Shown one piece after another: positions 61,343-64,000 of a stretch of DNA of 64,000 bases. Location of the stretch: the NCBI RefSeq assembly GCF_025562715.2, contig NZ_JAPFCC010000001.1:5542001-5606000 (forward strand), given 5' to 3'. How positions within the stretch are numbered: position 1 is the stretch's first letter; the number at the start of each line of letters is the position of its first letter. A program made the position numbers and the translations under genes. The stretch comes from Endozoicomonas gorgoniicola (GTDB taxonomy: Bacteria; Pseudomonadota; Gammaproteobacteria; Pseudomonadales; Endozoicomonadaceae). The notes beneath the pieces were generated by a model. That model worked only from the letters and a program-made list of their open reading frames with translations, was not told the origin of the DNA and searched no databases.

Positions 61343-62104
61343 ATGCATGCCATCGGCATCGATATTGGCTCTACTGCTGCCAAGGTGGCAGTTATGGCCG
61401 GGCAAACACTGACTGATCATTTTGTAATACCCACCGGCTGGAGCAGCGCAGAAACTGCCAGTGCCATACTCAGCAAACTGGCCAGCAGTGGTATCAATGA
61501 AAACAACTCTAAAATTATCGCCACTGGCTATGGTCGGGTGGCTGTTCCCTATGCCCATAAAACCATCACGGAAATAACCTGTCACGGCAGGGGGGCTACC
61601 TTCTTTACTGACCAGAACTGTACGGTTGTGGATATAGGCGGTCAGGATACCAAAGTCATTTCCATGGAAAATGGTCGGGTTGTCAATTTCACCATGAATG
61701 ATAAATGCTCCGCAGGAACTGGCAAATTTATAGAAGTAATGGCCAATACCCTGGGCGTTAGCATTGACAACCTGACTGAGCTGGCTGCCTCTGGCTCTGG
61801 AATCAACATCACCTCAATGTGTACGGTGTTTGCCGAATCGGAAGTCACCAGCCTGATAGGTCGTGGTGAAAAAAAAGAGAATATTGCCTACGGCATTGTT
61901 GATTCAGTGATCAACAAGGTTAAGTCCCTTTGCATCAAGCATGGAAGGGATCATCACTATCTGCTGACCGGTGGCTTGAGTAGCAATCAATATATTCTTC
62001 GCAGCCTTGAAAACAGCCTGCAGGCAACAGTCATTTCCAGCTCTCTGGGGCGCTATGCCGGCGCTATTGGTGCCGCGATGCTGGCACAGGAACGCATTTG
62101 TTAA
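61343..62104 (+). CDS. yjiL: 2-hydroxyacyl-CoA dehydratase activase, YjiL-like
   Basis: A 253-residue ASKHA-fold ATPase of the BadF/BcrA/HgdC activator family. IGIDIGSTAAKVAV is the nucleotide-binding start and VVDIGGQDTKVISM the second phosphate loop. Two Cys at KCSAGTGKF and MCTVFAESEV hold the [4Fe-4S] cluster shared by the dimer. Activators push an electron into the dehydratase with ATP, and they are oxygen-sensitive. The downstream gene is the matching YjiM-like dehydratase subunit. Function of the E. coli YjiL/YjiM pair is not established. Confidence 0.85.
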   Translation: MHAIGIDIGSTAAKVAVMAGQTLTDHFVIPTGWSSAETASAILSKLASSGINENNSKIIATGYGRVAVPYAHKTITEITCHGRGATFFTDQNCTVVDIGGQDTKVISMENGRVVNFTMNDKCSAGTGKFIEVMANTLGVSIDNLTELAASGSGINITSMCTVFAESEVTSLIGRGEKKENIAYGIVDSVINKVKSLCIKHGRDHHYLLTGGLSSNQYILRSLENSLQATVISSSLGRYAGAIGAAMLAQERIC

Positions 62105-62121
62105 ACAATGGGTTGAATATC

Positions 62122-63267
62122 ATGAGTTCTACATTAATCCCTACCCTGCCTGACCAGTTCGAAGAGTTTGCAGAAGCTCGTCGTAACGGCTTTCTTTCGG
62201 TCAAGGCGTTTAAAGACCGTGGCGAAAAAGTGGTGGGTACCTTCTGTACTTTTACGCCTAAAGAGCTGATCTATGCAGCGGGAGCTCACCCTGTATCTCT
62301 TTGCTCGGTCAGCGAGGAAACGATTCCAGATGCCGAAAAGCACCTGCCAAGAAACCTCTGTCCCCTGATCAAGGCCAGTTATGGTTTTGCCCTGACCGAC
62401 AAATGCCCGTACATGTACTTTGCCGATATGATCGTGGGTGAAACGACCTGTGACGGCAAAAAGAAAATGTATGAACTGCTGGGTGAAATCAAAGATACCC
62501 ATGTTATGCAGCTGCCACAAACTCAGGAAAAAGAACATGCTGTGACCTTGTGGCAAGATGAAATGCACAGGCTGATAGGAAAGCTGGAAGATAAGTTTGA
62601 GGTGACGATCACCAGAGAAAAACTTAATCAGGCCATTAAAAGCTGCAATAAAGACCGTCGATTGCTGAAGGCCTTTCATCAACTGGGCAAACTCAAGCCT
62701 TCTGTTATTTCTGGTATGGATCTGTTTAATGTGCTGAACGGTGCCGATTATACCTTTGACCGTGAAGCCATGCGGCAAAATGTTCAGGACATGATTGATA
62801 GCCTTACTGCAAAATATCAGGCAGGCGAAACCGAATTCTCAGCGAATGCCCCCCGAATACTCATTACCGGCTGCCCAATTGGAGGCGTCGCCAGCAAAGT
62901 TATTCACGCCATTGAGGATGCTGGTGCCGTCGTTGTTGCTTTGGAAAACTGCCAGGGCTACAAGGAACTTCACCAGGAAGTACAGGAAGATATTGATCCA
63001 ATAGAGGCTATCACCAGAAAGTATCTGGATATACCCTGCTCAGTAATGACTCCCAATAAAGGCCGTGAGCAATTGCTACAGGAAATGGTGGAGGAGTATC
63101 AGGTAGACGGTGTGATTGATATCGTGCTTCAGGCCTGCCACACCTACAATATTGAAAGCTACAATATTCGTAAAATTATCACCGGTGAGAAAAGCATTCC
63201 GTGTACAGAACCAAGATATAACTCACTCACTTTCACGATAAAGGCCGGTTATACGCGGTTACCTTAG
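62122..63267 (+). CDS. yjiM: 2-hydroxyacyl-CoA dehydratase subunit D family protein, YjiM-like
   Basis: A 381-residue protein starting at 62122 (MSSTLIPTLPDQFEEFAEAR); a TTG at 62098 is less likely. It follows the E. coli YjiM pattern: GTFCTFTPKELIYAAGA, KHLPRNLCPLIKASYGFALT, KCPYMYFADMIVGETTCDGKKKMYE, ILITGCPIGG and VDIVLQACHTYNIES-like cluster residues. Family members usually end IPYIAIETDYS and a helical tail; here the end is SIPCTEPRYNSLTFTIKAGY, shorter and different. Only one dehydratase subunit is encoded. The gene may be intact but diverged, or damaged at its 3' end. Confidence 0.8.
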   Translation: MSSTLIPTLPDQFEEFAEARRNGFLSVKAFKDRGEKVVGTFCTFTPKELIYAAGAHPVSLCSVSEETIPDAEKHLPRNLCPLIKASYGFALTDKCPYMYFADMIVGETTCDGKKKMYELLGEIKDTHVMQLPQTQEKEHAVTLWQDEMHRLIGKLEDKFEVTITREKLNQAIKSCNKDRRLLKAFHQLGKLKPSVISGMDLFNVLNGADYTFDREAMRQNVQDMIDSLTAKYQAGETEFSANAPRILITGCPIGGVASKVIHAIEDAGAVVVALENCQGYKELHQEVQEDIDPIEAITRKYLDIPCSVMTPNKGREQLLQEMVEEYQVDGVIDIVLQACHTYNIESYNIRKIITGEKSIPCTEPRYNSLTFTIKAGYTRLP

Positions 63268-63343
63268 GTTATAGCTGAATTTGAAGTGGAACCCGTGTTT
63301 CATTATATGGGACGGTAAACACGGGCTGTCGTTTAGCTATTTT

Positions 63344-63796
63344 TCACTCTCTCGCCTGCTGGTTAGTCATCTGCAATTTGAAGTGAGCTTCACGAATCGT
63401 GATCTCCTGGTGAAGCCGTTTTCGAAACTGGTCTAGCTGCTCAATCTTAGCCTTTTCTGCCAGGTGAATGTCAGCTGAAGCTTTCCCCAAGAAGATCATC
63501 GGAACCGAAGGAGCCATTATAAACAGAGGTGTTGAAATCGTGTTAAACGCGTCAAGGTTGAGAATGACATACCCACCTATCAGCAACATTACTACACCAT
63601 AAGCCATAGACATCAGTTTTGGCCTGTTGAACTGTTGCCGGTTTGCTGACTGCTTCATGTCGCTACCAGCCTGGTTGTACATCTGTATCAGCTCTTCATA
63701 GCTGTACCTCTGCCACTCACTTCTGACCTGATAGTTATTAATATCACGCCCTGCTACCTGCTCTACTGTCTCGTTAAACGTCTGCTGCTGGCTCAT
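63344..63796 (-). CDS. Small membrane protein of unknown function
   Basis: A 150-residue protein. The N terminus (MSQQQTFNETVEQVAGRDIN) has the VAGRDINNY pattern found at the start of some phage- and defence-associated proteins. Two hydrophobic helices follow (about 65-84, LMSMAYGVVMLLIGGYVILN, and 88-103), then a charged coil (about 105-145). No signal peptide. It lies alone at the window end, convergent with the YjiM-like gene. No function is recognised. Confidence 0.6.
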   Translation of the reverse strand: MSQQQTFNETVEQVAGRDINNYQVRSEWQRYSYEELIQMYNQAGSDMKQSANRQQFNRPKLMSMAYGVVMLLIGGYVILNLDAFNTISTPLFIMAPSVPMIFLGKASADIHLAEKAKIEQLDQFRKRLHQEITIREAHFKLQMTNQQARE

Positions 63797-64000
63797 ACTG
63801 CTGAGTCCTTTCTGTTACCTTCCTGACTAAAACCGCTGACTGTCGGCAGTTTTCAGAGCCTGAAATCCTATAAGTGTTTGTTATTACGTCTTTTTATTTT
63901 CTGCTTCCGTCGAAAAATAGCGCCGATGTCGTCACTTATGCTATCTCAGCGCTTTGGTGTAGCTGGCTACTTCCTACTTATTTTCTTTGTTGTTAATGTC

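Overview
The window looks like a chromosome segment of a gammaproteobacterium that lives with an animal host. Core genes (rpoA-rplQ, glnA-ntrBC, thiI, folA, argA, argE, pitA, zapA-ssrS, ygfB-ubiH-ubiI, coaD, mdh, pxpABC, rsmD, ftsYEX) read like Oceanospirillales/Pseudomonadales. Mixed in are eukaryotic-type or effector-type proteins: a RING-finger protein, a GDA1/CD39 NTPDase, three YopT/C58-like cysteine protease paralogues, a histidine acid phosphatase relative, and a coiled-coil protein with an SV40-like nuclear localisation motif. This mix suggests an Endozoicomonas-like symbiont; that assignment is inference, not proof.

Layout. 1-1060: end of the alpha ribosomal operon (rpoA, rplQ, terminator). 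1145-2718: accessory spacer with small ORFs, a heptamer repeat and a DUF29 gene broken by one stop codon. 2719-9841: an alpha-type (CS1/CFA-I-like) chaperone-usher fimbria locus with two small pilins, two two-domain adhesin candidates, usher, chaperone and a small coiled-coil protein. 9897-15231: a small exported protein, then the nitrogen regulon genes ntrC, ntrB, a DUF4124 protein and glnA, with recognisable NtrC sites and a near-perfect sigma-54 promoter. 15898-17997: thiI and folA. 18229-22166: a large unknown protein overlapping by 4 bp with an NTPDase. 22202-28495: argA, argE, an OprD-type porin and a pit/DUF47 phosphate pair. 28649-31766: a CYTH protein followed by a tandem array of three YopT-like genes, built by a duplication that also copied the 3' end of the CYTH gene. 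31897-36437: a GspE/PilB ATPase, an exported protein, an intact DUF29 gene, a 6S RNA gene, zapA and a TIGR02449 gene.

Two copies (30782-31079 and 36460-36759) of a roughly 300-bp structured element without a protein gene sit next to TTAT sites. Their ends resemble IS200/IS605-family right ends, and a paralogous empty site defines the borders of the first copy. 37103-41137: an L,D-transpeptidase-like protein, ygfB, ubiH and ubiI. 41203-44337: phosphatase, lipoprotein and an AT-rich exported orphan. 44503-50297: DUF2835, yfhL-type ferredoxin, coaD, an aldehyde dehydrogenase, the NLS-bearing coiled-coil protein and mdh. 50530-52945: the pxpABC 5-oxoprolinase operon. 52990-56259: the 1089-residue RING protein, followed by a complete IS200-type insertion sequence. 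56958-60996: rsmD divergent from ftsY-ftsE-ftsX. 61343-63267: a YjiL/YjiM-type activase and dehydratase pair. 63344-63796: a small two-helix membrane protein.

Two themes run through the window. Housekeeping genes keep normal regulation, for example NtrC/sigma-54 control of nitrogen assimilation and 6S RNA beside zapA. Spacers and a few coding regions carry short in-frame or heptameric tandem repeats and mobile DNA, and the host-facing genes cluster in those spacers.
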